Below, piece by piece: positions 33,005 through 39,994 of a stretch of 39,994 nucleotides of DNA. The translations under genes and the position numbers were made by a program. Each line of letters begins with the position of its first letter. Within the stretch, counting starts at the first letter, position 1. The notes below the pieces were generated by a model that made no database searches, had not been told where the DNA came from, and saw nothing but the letters and a program-made list of their open reading frames with translations. This DNA comes from Arenicellales bacterium. Lineage in GTDB: Bacteria > Pseudomonadota > Gammaproteobacteria > Arenicellales > JAANXG01. The stretch spans positions 1 to 39,994 of the forward strand of contig JASJAT010000001.1 in NCBI GenBank assembly GCA_030066885.1. The letters run 5' to 3'.

Positions 33005-33712
33005 CTAGCCTTTGTGCAGCTGCTGGGTCAACAAGGCCAGTGGCCCTTTTTTCCCCTTACTGTAGTCCTCTAAGGCGCGACGGCCGCCAGCCGCATAGAC
33101 TGCAACCGCACTCAACAATTCTTTCAGTTGTGAAGCGCTGTTCGCATCAAATGGACAACAAGCACCTCCACTCAAACGAGCAATCTGTGTGAAGGCTGTT
33201 GATGCGGCCGGGTCATTGCCTTCATGAAAGATAAATACCGGTACGTTTAACACCCCCAACTGGCCAGCAAGATGACACAACGCATCGACATTTTCTTCCA
33301 TACAGTCTCCGACAAAGACGAGGGCGTGGACCTTTTTCTTCTTTGTCTCCTTGATGGTGTGCTTGAGCACTTTGAAAATTTGGGTCAATCCCCCCAGGCA
33401 AAATACACCGGTCATACGTTTTAACAGGTCGTGGGTACTGGTAAACCAAGAGCTGGAATTGAACTCGCCGTGACCACGATAGAAACACAGTTGAACTTCA
33501 AGTCCTCCCAGGCTTTCGGTTTCCAGAAACATGTCGCCTTGAATCTTACAAGCTCTATCCCATGTCGGCTGCCTACTAGCGGTAGCGTCCATGGCGAATA
33601 TGAGACGACCACGCTCATCGGCAGCCTTAAGCACGGGCGTCTTGGCCGCTTGCTGAAGAAATCTATCTATTTGTTTCCGAGATGAGGTTGTAGGTAGTTT
33701 ACGGTCGCTCAT
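33005..33712 (-). CDS. VWA-domain protein coupled to the J-domain gene
   Basis: The protein has 235 residues from the ATG at 33712 (an in-frame GTG lies at 33721). The VWA fold starts at 'RLIFAMDATASR': the metal site reads D42-A-T-A-S46, a DxTxS variant of DxSxS. Later segments 'LGGLTQIFKVLKHTI', 'VHALVFVGDCMEENVD' and 'VPVFIFHEGNDPAAS' fit the remaining strands and the metal-site loop. There is no signal peptide, so it is cytoplasmic. It is 4 nt upstream of the J-domain gene. I infer that it is an adaptor or scaffold delivering a client to a membrane J-protein/DnaK machine; no direct evidence is in the window. Confidence 0.85.
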   Translation of the reverse strand: MSDRKLPTTSSRKQIDRFLQQAAKTPVLKAADERGRLIFAMDATASRQPTWDRACKIQGDMFLETESLGGLEVQLCFYRGHGEFNSSSWFTSTHDLLKRMTGVFCLGGLTQIFKVLKHTIKETKKKKVHALVFVGDCMEENVDALCHLAGQLGVLNVPVFIFHEGNDPAASTAFTQIARLSGGACCPFDANSASQLKELLSAVAVYAAGGRRALEDYSKGKKGPLALLTQQLHKG

Positions 33713-34073
33713 TACGTCCACACAATAATCCGGCTAACTGGGAGTGTACACTTTACTGCTTTTAACCATTTTATCAGGATTACTTGCAATCCGGCGTGAT
33801 AACCAACGCAGTAACAATTGATTTCGGTTAAATCGTAGAAGAAAGTGTTACTTGTTACTTGGGCTCTGAAATCTATTTTTCAATAGAAAACTGGGATCTA
33901 ACTGCATAGGTAGAAGTTTGCAGCTTTGTGCAATACGCGGTCTAGTTCCAGCTACTGTCGTGATTGCATATTTCTGGTACGGTTAGTGTCGCAACGAGGG
34001 TCGATTCTAACTCGCTTGTAGTCGACGTTGTGACTTCTATTTGTTTGGTTTGAATATTTACGGGCGTAACTTG
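33713..34073. other. Divergent spacer, no gene seen
   Basis: These 361 bp between the VWA gene and the aminopeptidase gene hold no frame of note. The TTG-initiated extension of the aminopeptidase frame (34041) is unlikely. Promoters for both directions are expected, but I see no confident -35/-10 pair and no strong hairpin. Confidence 0.45.
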
Positions 34074-35369
34074 ATGAATAGCAACTTAACTGCATCGCTG
34101 CTAGATTTTTTAGATAAGTCTCCGACACCCTATCACGCGGTCAATAACATGGCCACACGATTGGATGATGAGGGTTTTGAGCAATTGCCAGAGAGAGATT
34201 CGTGGTCTTTACAGGCGGAAAAGCGGTATTACGTTATACGCGGAGGTTCTTCACTCGTTGCTTTCGTGACCGCCCTGCAAGACCCTGAAGAGGTTGGCAT
34301 CCGCATGGTCGGTGCGCATACGGACAGCCCGTGCCTTAAAGTCAAACCACAACCCGAGATCGTAAACAACAAATACCTTCAGCTTGGCGTTGAGGTCTAT
34401 GGCGGAGCGTTATTCAATCCTTGGTTTGACCGTGATCTATCAATGGCCGGACGCGTGACATATCTGGATGCGGCGAACGAAATTTATAGCACCCTCCTGG
34501 ACTATCGTGAACCGATCGCGGTTATACCTAGTTTGGCAATCCATTTAGATCGAGAGGTTAACAAGAATAAAACTGTCAATCCGCAGCAACACCTGCCAGC
34601 GATCCTATCTACTCACGATAGTGATGCTAAACCGGATTTTCGGGACATGTTGCTATCAAAGCTAAAGCAGGAGCAACCCGAAGCGAAGGCGCAAACCATA
34701 TTAGATTTTGACCTGTGTTTGTATGACTCCCAACTACCGCAGGTTGTTGGACTGAATCATGAGTTTATTGCGAGCGCTCGTCTGGACAACCTGGTTAGCT
34801 GTCACATCGGATTGTGTGCATTATTAGACAGCAGGAACACCCTACCGGCGATGCTGGTATGTAATGACCACGAAGAGGTTGGCAGTCAATCCGCAATAGG
34901 TGCACAGGGCCCGTTTTTGCGCTCAGTGTTAGAACGCTGGTGTGGTTCCACCGAAAACTATCAGCGGGCTGTGAACAGATCTATGCTCATCTCGGCGGAC
35001 AATTCACACGGTATACACCCCAATTATGTTGATAAACACGATCAAAACCATGGCCCCTTGTTAAACGACGGACCGGTAATCAAAATTAACCACAACCAAC
35101 GTTACGCCACAAATAGCATAACCAGCGCGATCTTTAGACAGTTATGCGAGCAGCACGACATTCCGCTGCAAGTCTTTGTTAGCCGTACGGATCTAGCGTG
35201 TGGTAGTACGATCGGACCACTTACATCCAGTGAGGTGGGCGTACAAACCCTGGATTTAGGTATCCCGCAGTTCGCCATGCATTCCATCCGTGAGCTGTGC
35301 GGAGTACAGGACGTAGACTATTTATACCGGTCCCTGCTTGGTTTTTACGCGTCGGAGATTTTATTGTAA
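34074..35369 (+). CDS. apeB: M18-family aminopeptidase
   Basis: The protein has 431 residues from the ATG at 34074 (MNSNLTASLLDFLDKSPTPY), the length and start expected for the family. The dinuclear-zinc ligands of M18 peptidases can be seen: His82 in 'GAHTDSPCLK', Asp238 in 'SARLDNL', Glu267/Glu268 in 'NDHEEVGSQS', Asp309 in 'SADNSHG' and a His near 406 in 'FAMHSIRE'. It is a cytoplasmic enzyme that removes N-terminal residues from peptides and usually forms a dodecamer. It converges on prfC with a 5-nt gap. The ribosome site is weak. The apeB symbol follows the common proteobacterial name. Confidence 0.94.
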   Translation: MNSNLTASLLDFLDKSPTPYHAVNNMATRLDDEGFEQLPERDSWSLQAEKRYYVIRGGSSLVAFVTALQDPEEVGIRMVGAHTDSPCLKVKPQPEIVNNKYLQLGVEVYGGALFNPWFDRDLSMAGRVTYLDAANEIYSTLLDYREPIAVIPSLAIHLDREVNKNKTVNPQQHLPAILSTHDSDAKPDFRDMLLSKLKQEQPEAKAQTILDFDLCLYDSQLPQVVGLNHEFIASARLDNLVSCHIGLCALLDSRNTLPAMLVCNDHEEVGSQSAIGAQGPFLRSVLERWCGSTENYQRAVNRSMLISADNSHGIHPNYVDKHDQNHGPLLNDGPVIKINHNQRYATNSITSAIFRQLCEQHDIPLQVFVSRTDLACGSTIGPLTSSEVGVQTLDLGIPQFAMHSIRELCGVQDVDYLYRSLLGFYASEILL

Positions 35370-35393
35370 AAAGGTCAACCCACTTCGCGGGTT
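35368..35393 (-). terminator. prfC terminator overlapping its stop codon
   Basis: On the minus strand AACCC, loop GCGAAGT, GGGTT, then GACCTTTTT. The stem includes the last prfC codons and the TGA, and the U-tract falls in the 5-nt gap and the end of the convergent aminopeptidase gene. Confidence 0.6.
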
Positions 35394-36955
35394 GTGCGAA
35401 ATTCAATATCGGGCCAGCGTTCCTGTGCCAGCTGCAGATTGACCCGATTGGGTGCTATATAGGTTAGGTTGCCGGAACCGTCTAGTGCCAGATTTGCTTC
35501 AACCTTATTTCTGAATTCCTTCTCGACTACCGCATTGTCACTACTTACCCACCGGGCGGTTGCCACTGGAACGGATTCAAAATTGCATTCAACGCCATAC
35601 TCATGCTGTAGTCGATGTGCAACCACATCGAATTGCAATATACCTACCGCACCCAGAATAAGGTCATTGTTGACCAATGGTCGAAACACCTGCGTTGCCC
35701 CTTCCTCGCTTAACTGAACAAGACCCTTTTGCAATGCCTTCGCTCGCAACGGATCGCGCAAGTTCACACGCCGAAACAGCTCCGGAGCAAAATTAGGTAT
35801 GCCGTTAAACTTGAGTGCCTCACCTTGGGTAAATGTGTCTCCTATTTGGATCGTCCCGTGGTTAGGCAGTCCGATGATATCGCCCGCATAAGCTTCCTCC
35901 GCTTGACCACGGCGAGCAGCCATGAAAGTCATGGCGTTGTGTATGGCTATATCCCTATTCAAGCGAACATGCCTTATTTTCATACCTTTAGAGAATCGAC
36001 CCGAAGTAACGCGTACAAAGGCAACGCGATCATGGTGGGCGGGATCCATATTTGCCTGAATCTTAAATACAAACCCAGTGAACTTGTCCTCATGAGGCTC
36101 TACCGTTCGCTCCCTGGTTGTATAGGTTCTAGGTTGGGGTGCGTATTCAACAAAATTGTCGAGCAACTCAACGACCCCTAAGTTACTTAACGCAGAGCCA
36201 AAAAACACCGGCACCTGCCTGGCTGCGCGGTACGCGACCAAGTCGAAACTGTGACTTGCACCTCTAACCAATTCCATGTCCTCGCGTAGCTGATCCATGT
36301 CTTGACCGAGTACCTCTTCCAACTCTGGGTTATCCAATCCTTGTACAAGCTCATCCCCAGTACCGTTTCCACTGCGGCCACCGAATAGATGTACAGTGTC
36401 GTCGTATAAACGATACACCCCTTTAAATCGGGAACCCATTCCTATAGGCCAAGTCATCGGGGCGCATTGAACTTTGAGAACAGACTCTATTTCATCTAAC
36501 AGATCGATGGGCTCTCTCCCCTCGCGATCGAGTTTATTAACGAAGCTCATTATCGGAGTATCGCGTAGACGACAAACTTCCATCAGTTTGACCGTTCGTT
36601 CTTCGACACCTTTAGCTGCGTCAATTACCATTAAAGCTGAATCCACAGCTGTCAACGTGCGGTAGGTATCTTCTGAGAAATCGGCATGGCCCGGTGTATC
36701 CAACAGATTGATTACTCGATTGTTGAACTCGAATTGCATCACCGAAGACGTCACCGATATACCGCGCTTTTTTTCAAGCTCCATCCAGTCAGATACCGCA
36801 TAACGGCTTGCTTTGCGGGCTTTCACGGTGCCCGCCAATTGGGTGGCTCCGCCGTATACCAAGAAGCGTTCGGTTAGGGTTGTTTTGCCGGCGTCCGGGT
36901 GTGAAATTATCGCGAACGTACGACGCCGCGATACTTCTTCTTTCAAGATCGACAT
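35375..36955 (-). CDS. prfC: Peptide chain release factor 3
   Basis: RF3 is the translational GTPase that removes RF1/RF2 from the ribosome after termination. The 526-residue sequence shows the G-domain motifs 'SHPDAGKTT' (18-26), 'DTPGHADF' (86-93) and 'NKLD' (140-143), the switch region '[10 protein letters not shown]', and the RF3-specific domains II/III ('[20 protein letters not shown]', '[16 protein letters not shown]'). The length matches E. coli RF3. No Shine-Dalgarno is visible in front of the ATG; a short ORF ends with TGA 7 nt upstream, so prfC is probably translated by coupling to it. Confidence 0.97.
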   Translation of the reverse strand: MSILKEEVSRRRTFAIISHPDAGKTTLTERFLVYGGATQLAGTVKARKASRYAVSDWMELEKKRGISVTSSVMQFEFNNRVINLLDTPGHADFSEDTYRTLTAVDSALMVIDAAKGVEERTVKLMEVCRLRDTPIMSFVNKLDREGREPIDLLDEIESVLKVQCAPMTWPIGMGSRFKGVYRLYDDTVHLFGGRSGNGTGDELVQGLDNPELEEVLGQDMDQLREDMELVRGASHSFDLVAYRAARQVPVFFGSALSNLGVVELLDNFVEYAPQPRTYTTRERTVEPHEDKFTGFVFKIQANMDPAHHDRVAFVRVTSGRFSKGMKIRHVRLNRDIAIHNAMTFMAARRGQAEEAYAGDIIGLPNHGTIQIGDTFTQGEALKFNGIPNFAPELFRRVNLRDPLRAKALQKGLVQLSEEGATQVFRPLVNNDLILGAVGILQFDVVAHRLQHEYGVECNFESVPVATARWVSSDNAVVEKEFRNKVEANLALDGSGNLTYIAPNRVNLQLAQERWPDIEFRTTREVG

Positions 36956-36962
36956 AAAACTA

Positions 36963-37127
36963 TCAGTGTAAATCGGGCGCCGGATTAAACAGTCTTAGAT
37001 CTTCATTGTCAAAGGGCGCGCGAGCCTGTCCCTTTGGAATGGAACAGAAGCCTTGAACACTACTCGGATACGCGACCAGAACCATAAAATCCTTTTTAGA
37101 GTCCTCGCAAAACCATTTTTTTGCCAT
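36963..37127 (-). CDS. Possible 54- or 40-residue protein upstream of prfC
   Basis: The frame opens at ATG 37127 ([14 protein letters not shown], no ribosome site) or at the in-frame ATG 37085 ([20 protein letters not shown]), which has AAGGA 4-5 nt upstream. It ends '...[10 protein letters not shown]' at TGA, 7 nt before prfC. It has Trp, Phe and Cys and no membrane segment, so it looks like a real small protein rather than noise, but no family was recognised. Because prfC lacks its own ribosome site, this ORF probably controls prfC translation. Confidence 0.48.
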   Translation of the reverse strand: MAKKWFCEDSKKDFMVLVAYPSSVQGFCSIPKGQARAPFDNEDLRLFNPAPDLH

Positions 37128-37195
37128 GAATTAACTTTGAAAAAAACCCTTGCGTGACCTAAGCTTACGTGAACATATTACAAAATGTGTAAAGC

Positions 37196-37417
37196 ATGGC
37201 TAAGGTGGGTAATCATCAAGATATTCCTTGTCCCGTCGGGGTCGTAAAGCGCAGTGAAGCCCCCTTGATCGAAGAGCTATTGGCAGATAAAGAACAGACT
37301 GACTATTCAATAGCTATCGACGAATTTGGACCCAAAAGAAAAAGACTTCACAGGGTTGGTTTACCTCTGATCATATCGCTTTTAGGCCTACTCGACGTAT
37401 TTAGGCTTACCAAATAG
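37196..37417 (+). CDS. Small hypothetical protein with C-terminal hydrophobic segment
   Basis: This 73-residue ORF starts MAKVGNHQDIPCPVGVVKRS, has an acidic middle ('EELLADKEQTDYSIAIDEFG') and a basic-hydrophobic end ('RVGLPLIISLLGLLDVFRL') that could be a membrane anchor. There is no good ribosome site. A possible promoter, TTGCGT-17-ACATAT (37150-37178), would leave a very short leader. A clear terminator follows 20 nt after the stop, which supports a real transcription unit. Function unknown. Confidence 0.5.
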   Translation: MAKVGNHQDIPCPVGVVKRSEAPLIEELLADKEQTDYSIAIDEFGPKRKRLHRVGLPLIISLLGLLDVFRLTK

Positions 37418-37438
37418 ATAGTCGAAATCTCGAACGGT

Positions 37439-37465
37439 AAGCCCTCCATTCAGGGTTTCTTTTTC
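37439..37465 (+). terminator. Rho-independent terminator
   Basis: AAGCCCT (37439-37445), loop CCATTC, AGGGTTT (37452-37458, one G-U pair), then a T-rich tract to 37465. A second hairpin, AGGGCC-TTT-GGCCCT, follows at once (37466-37480) and may reinforce the stop. Confidence 0.75.
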
Positions 37466-37588
37466 AGGGCCTTTGGCCCTCGACGCTAATTTCTCTGGTC
37501 TGATAGAATCCGCGGGCCCGCGCCCCTCGGGACGCGCTCCAATTCTGCTACTACCTAAAATGTCATTTCATTCAGGACGTTAGACTCA

Positions 37589-39979
37589 ATGCGAGGCACA
37601 TTCGCCGGACTTTTTTTTATCACGCTGACCACGCTTCTACTCGAACTCACCCTGATTCGAGTATTAGACGTACTGTGGTACCCCAATTTCGCCTACATGA
37701 TCATTACCATGGCCATGCTGGCATTTGGGCTTGCCGGCGTTTACACATCGATTCGACCGCCAGTCGCGGTTGCCCAGGCGGCAAAACGGTTATTCTGGTT
37801 ATCGATATTCTTCTGCATTTTTACGCTTGCGCTTTTTCCAATTCTGAACAACGTCACGATTGATTTCAATCAACTCGCCGTCAAGCCGCTTAACAGCGTA
37901 GCCCACTTCGTCGTTATCTACATCGCTCTTGCGATACCCTTTTTCATCGGTGGCATTATTCTTACCACGATTTTTACTCTGCACGATAAATACATCCAGA
38001 AACTTTATTTCTGGGATCTGTTGGGTGCATCTATTGGATCGGTAATGTTGGTTCCATTACTACCTAAGGTCGGATCTGCCGGACTGCTGTTGGTATCGGC
38101 CGGTCTGGGCGCCCTTGCTGCGACTTTTTTCGCGTCTTCCAAAACTCAACGGTTTGCAAGTGTGGCGATAGCCTTTGTCTGTGTTTTATTACCGTTTGCC
38201 AAAACGGACGGATATTACGATTTCAACTTCCACATGGATAAGAGACATATCAAACAAGTGGAAAAGCGAACCGAAGTCACTATCTGGGACCCTATTTCGA
38301 GAATCGACATAATCGACTACAGGCCAGGAGTAAAGTGGATTGCATACGACGGCGGCACGCAGACTAGCTACTTCTATGACTTCGATGGGGACTTCGAGAA
38401 ACTAAGAGAATCTCTACCAGAACAAGCCAGGCAGCATTTTTGGGGGAGAATAGTTCTACTTTCTCACTACCTGAAAAGGGACACCGAGCAGAAGGTGCTG
38501 GTAATCGGCAGCGCCGGAGGCCAGGAAATCAAGGCCGCCCTTACCTACGGTGCTTCCGAGGTCGACGGCATTGAGCTGGTGGGTGCTGTGGTTGAATTGG
38601 GTAAAGGGAAATACAGCGAATATATAGGCAACCTGTTTAACCACCCGAAGGTTACGAACATAAAAGGAGAAGGCCGCACTTTCTTACGCTCTACCACCAA
38701 AAAATACGACATCATTCAAATTATGAGCAACCATACGAGTTCCAGTATCGCCGCCGGTACTGGAGCTATGGCCACCAACTACCTTCAAACCGCCGACGCA
38801 TACAAGGAGTATTTCACGCATTTGACCGCAGACGGGATATTACACATCAACCACCACGTTTACCCGAGGATGGTCACAACTGCCGCCTTGGCGTGGAAAC
38901 AAATGGGAAGAGACAATTTTAGGGACCATGTGTTGGTATTTGAGATACCGGGTGTGCAAGACAATTTACCGACGTTACTGATCAAGATGTCACCCTGGAC
39001 CGAGAAAGAAGTCTTGGAAGCAGATGCCTTCATGAAAAACAAGCTGGTCGAGAAACCCGCTCAATTTGGAGAAGGCTTCCTTAGCGCGGACTTCTACGGC
39101 GGTGAATTCCCACCCGAACTTGCAGACCGAATTGACTATCGAGTTGCACCGGTGACAGACAATCAGCCCTATTTCAACCATATTCGTAAAAAGATGCACC
39201 TGGTTAAAACCGATCGAGAGAACTTTATGAGCAAATCGGTATCGAAGCTGCTGAATTCGAGAATTCAAGCCGGCATACCGACAGATGTCATTCATTTCTT
39301 TGTGAGCGGGGGAACTGCTTTGGTGCTGTCATCCATATTCCTGTTTGCGCCGCTATTGTTTTCCGAAGTCGGCCGGTCTCAATGGAACAGAAAAGGCAGC
39401 TTCATACTTTATTTTTCCTGCCTGGGTGCGGGTTTCATCATATACGAGCTCATATTCATACAAATATTTATGAAACTCATAGGCTATCCACTCTACACAT
39501 ACACCACCATTGTGTTTACGTTTTTGTTTGGAGCCGGCCTGGGTAGTTATTTTTCCTATCACTGGAAACTTTCCCCGGATAGATCTTGGTTTATCCCATT
39601 TTTAGGCGTCGTCACTTATTCGTGTATATTCTTGTTGTCTTTTGAAGCCCTATTCGACATGTTTCTGACCGTCGATACCTGGGTCAGAATCAGTTTATCT
39701 ATCCTCCTGGTTCTTCCACTTGCGTTTTTTCTGGGCATGCCTTTTCCACTGGGCATACTTGCCGTGTCTAACCAGGCGCGGGGTGCTGTCGCTTGGGCTT
39801 GGGCTTTCAACGGTTTATTCACGGTGGTGGGGGGCCTGGCTAGCGTGCTGTTGTCAATATACTTTGGATTTCAGAAAACACTATTGATTGCCAGCGCGAT
39901 TTACCTACTCGGATTTCTAGCGTACGCGCGGATTCGACAAACTTCGGTAGTAAGTCGAGTAGCAGTAGCGAGTAACTAG
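37589..39979 (+). CDS. Multi-pass membrane protein with spermidine-synthase-like domain
   Basis: This is a 796-residue protein in three parts. Residues about 5-205 hold some six or seven membrane helices. Residues about 225-560 are a soluble SAM-methyltransferase/aminopropyltransferase-like domain, with 'VLVIGSAGGQEIKAAL' (303-318), the acidic 'VDGIELVGAVVEL' (325-337) and 'YDIIQIMSNHTSSS'. Residues about 570-785 hold five or six more helices, including 'FLGMPFPLGILAV'. Known polyamine synthases are soluble; this fused membrane form is a recurrent uncharacterised type in proteobacteria. Whether it makes polyamines is unproved. The last ~11 residues and the TAG stop lie in a family (c)-like repeat. 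The start has only a weak AGGACG. Confidence 0.85.
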   Translation: MRGTFAGLFFITLTTLLLELTLIRVLDVLWYPNFAYMIITMAMLAFGLAGVYTSIRPPVAVAQAAKRLFWLSIFFCIFTLALFPILNNVTIDFNQLAVKPLNSVAHFVVIYIALAIPFFIGGIILTTIFTLHDKYIQKLYFWDLLGASIGSVMLVPLLPKVGSAGLLLVSAGLGALAATFFASSKTQRFASVAIAFVCVLLPFAKTDGYYDFNFHMDKRHIKQVEKRTEVTIWDPISRIDIIDYRPGVKWIAYDGGTQTSYFYDFDGDFEKLRESLPEQARQHFWGRIVLLSHYLKRDTEQKVLVIGSAGGQEIKAALTYGASEVDGIELVGAVVELGKGKYSEYIGNLFNHPKVTNIKGEGRTFLRSTTKKYDIIQIMSNHTSSSIAAGTGAMATNYLQTADAYKEYFTHLTADGILHINHHVYPRMVTTAALAWKQMGRDNFRDHVLVFEIPGVQDNLPTLLIKMSPWTEKEVLEADAFMKNKLVEKPAQFGEGFLSADFYGGEFPPELADRIDYRVAPVTDNQPYFNHIRKKMHLVKTDRENFMSKSVSKLLNSRIQAGIPTDVIHFFVSGGTALVLSSIFLFAPLLFSEVGRSQWNRKGSFILYFSCLGAGFIIYELIFIQIFMKLIGYPLYTYTTIVFTFLFGAGLGSYFSYHWKLSPDRSWFIPFLGVVTYSCIFLLSFEALFDMFLTVDTWVRISLSILLVLPLAFFLGMPFPLGILAVSNQARGAVAWAWAFNGLFTVVGGLASVLLSIYFGFQKTLLIASAIYLLGFLAYARIRQTSVVSRVAVASN

Positions 39980-39994
39980 GGTCTAGCACCTAGT
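39946..39994. repeat. Family (c)-like heptamer repeat at the window edge
   Basis: Loosely 7-bp-phased units (GTAGTAA, GTCGAGT, AGCAGTA, GCGAGTA, ACTAGGG, TCTAGCA, CCTAGT) run through the end of the membrane-protein gene. ACTAGG (39975-39980) and CCTAGT (39989-39994) are inverted. The repeat may continue beyond the window. Confidence 0.55.

Overview
This window reads as the chromosome of an environmental gammaproteobacterium. The evidence is gene content: RapA, SohB, Prc/Tsp, RF3, an M18 aminopeptidase and ferrochelatase all closely resemble the gammaproteobacterial forms. A GcvA-like regulator faces a DUF1127 gene. A UvrD-type helicase/nuclease is paired with a second nuclease subunit. I see no rRNA, tRNA, CRISPR array, prophage or intact transposase. 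The species cannot be named from the sequence alone.

Layout. (1) 1-3377: a VOC-family protein cut by the window edge, a DUF1127 protein, a divergent LysR regulator and a Gfo/Idh/MocA oxidoreductase. (2) 3559-12802: an AddA-like helicase-nuclease and its AddB-like partner, 2 nt apart on the minus strand, with a possible small ORF upstream; rapA diverges from them. (3) 12813-17337: a tiny transcription unit with a 29-codon ORF and a terminator, then minus-strand hemH, a NUDIX/winged-helix regulator and a membrane Ser/Thr kinase with Sel1 repeats. (4) 17477-21638: a fused HyuA-HyuB (5-oxoprolinase type) enzyme converging on a histone H1-like Lys/Ala-rich protein, followed by about 0.86 kb of AT-rich DNA without a convincing gene. 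(5) 22517-25634: a CbbQ/NorQ-type AAA+ ATPase and a CbbO/NorD-type VWA protein with a 42-codon ORF between them, and no Rubisco or nitric oxide reductase genes in view. (6) 25793-31978: HAD hydrolase, sohB, prc, a DHCR24-like FAD oxidoreductase and an alkyltransferase-like (Atl) protein. (7) 32245-37417: a J-domain membrane protein coupled to a VWA protein, an M18 aminopeptidase, prfC preceded by a short ORF, and a small hypothetical protein. (8) 37589-39979: a multi-pass membrane protein with a spermidine-synthase-like domain.

The most distinctive feature is the intergenic DNA. Three families of degenerate 7-bp-period repeats recur: (a) CGCCAAGA/GCAAAGA, (b) AAGTTTA, and (c) ACTAGTN. They usually form facing (inverted) pairs, sit next to gene ends, and in four cases supply the stop codon or last residues of the neighbouring protein. 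There is also one MITE-like element with 16-bp perfect inverted ends (27526-27631).

Functional themes are DNA repair and nucleic-acid handling (AddAB-like pair, RapA, Atl, H1-like protein), protein quality control (SohB, Prc, J-domain protein, M18 peptidase), and AAA+/VWA remodelling. The best candidates for something undescribed are the small ORFs placed inside operons: between cbbQ and cbbO, in front of prfC, and in front of the AddB-like gene. Each is followed by a gene with a weak or missing ribosome-binding site or with overlapping signals, which suggests translational coupling. All assignments come from reading the translated sequence and remembered family motifs; no database search was run.
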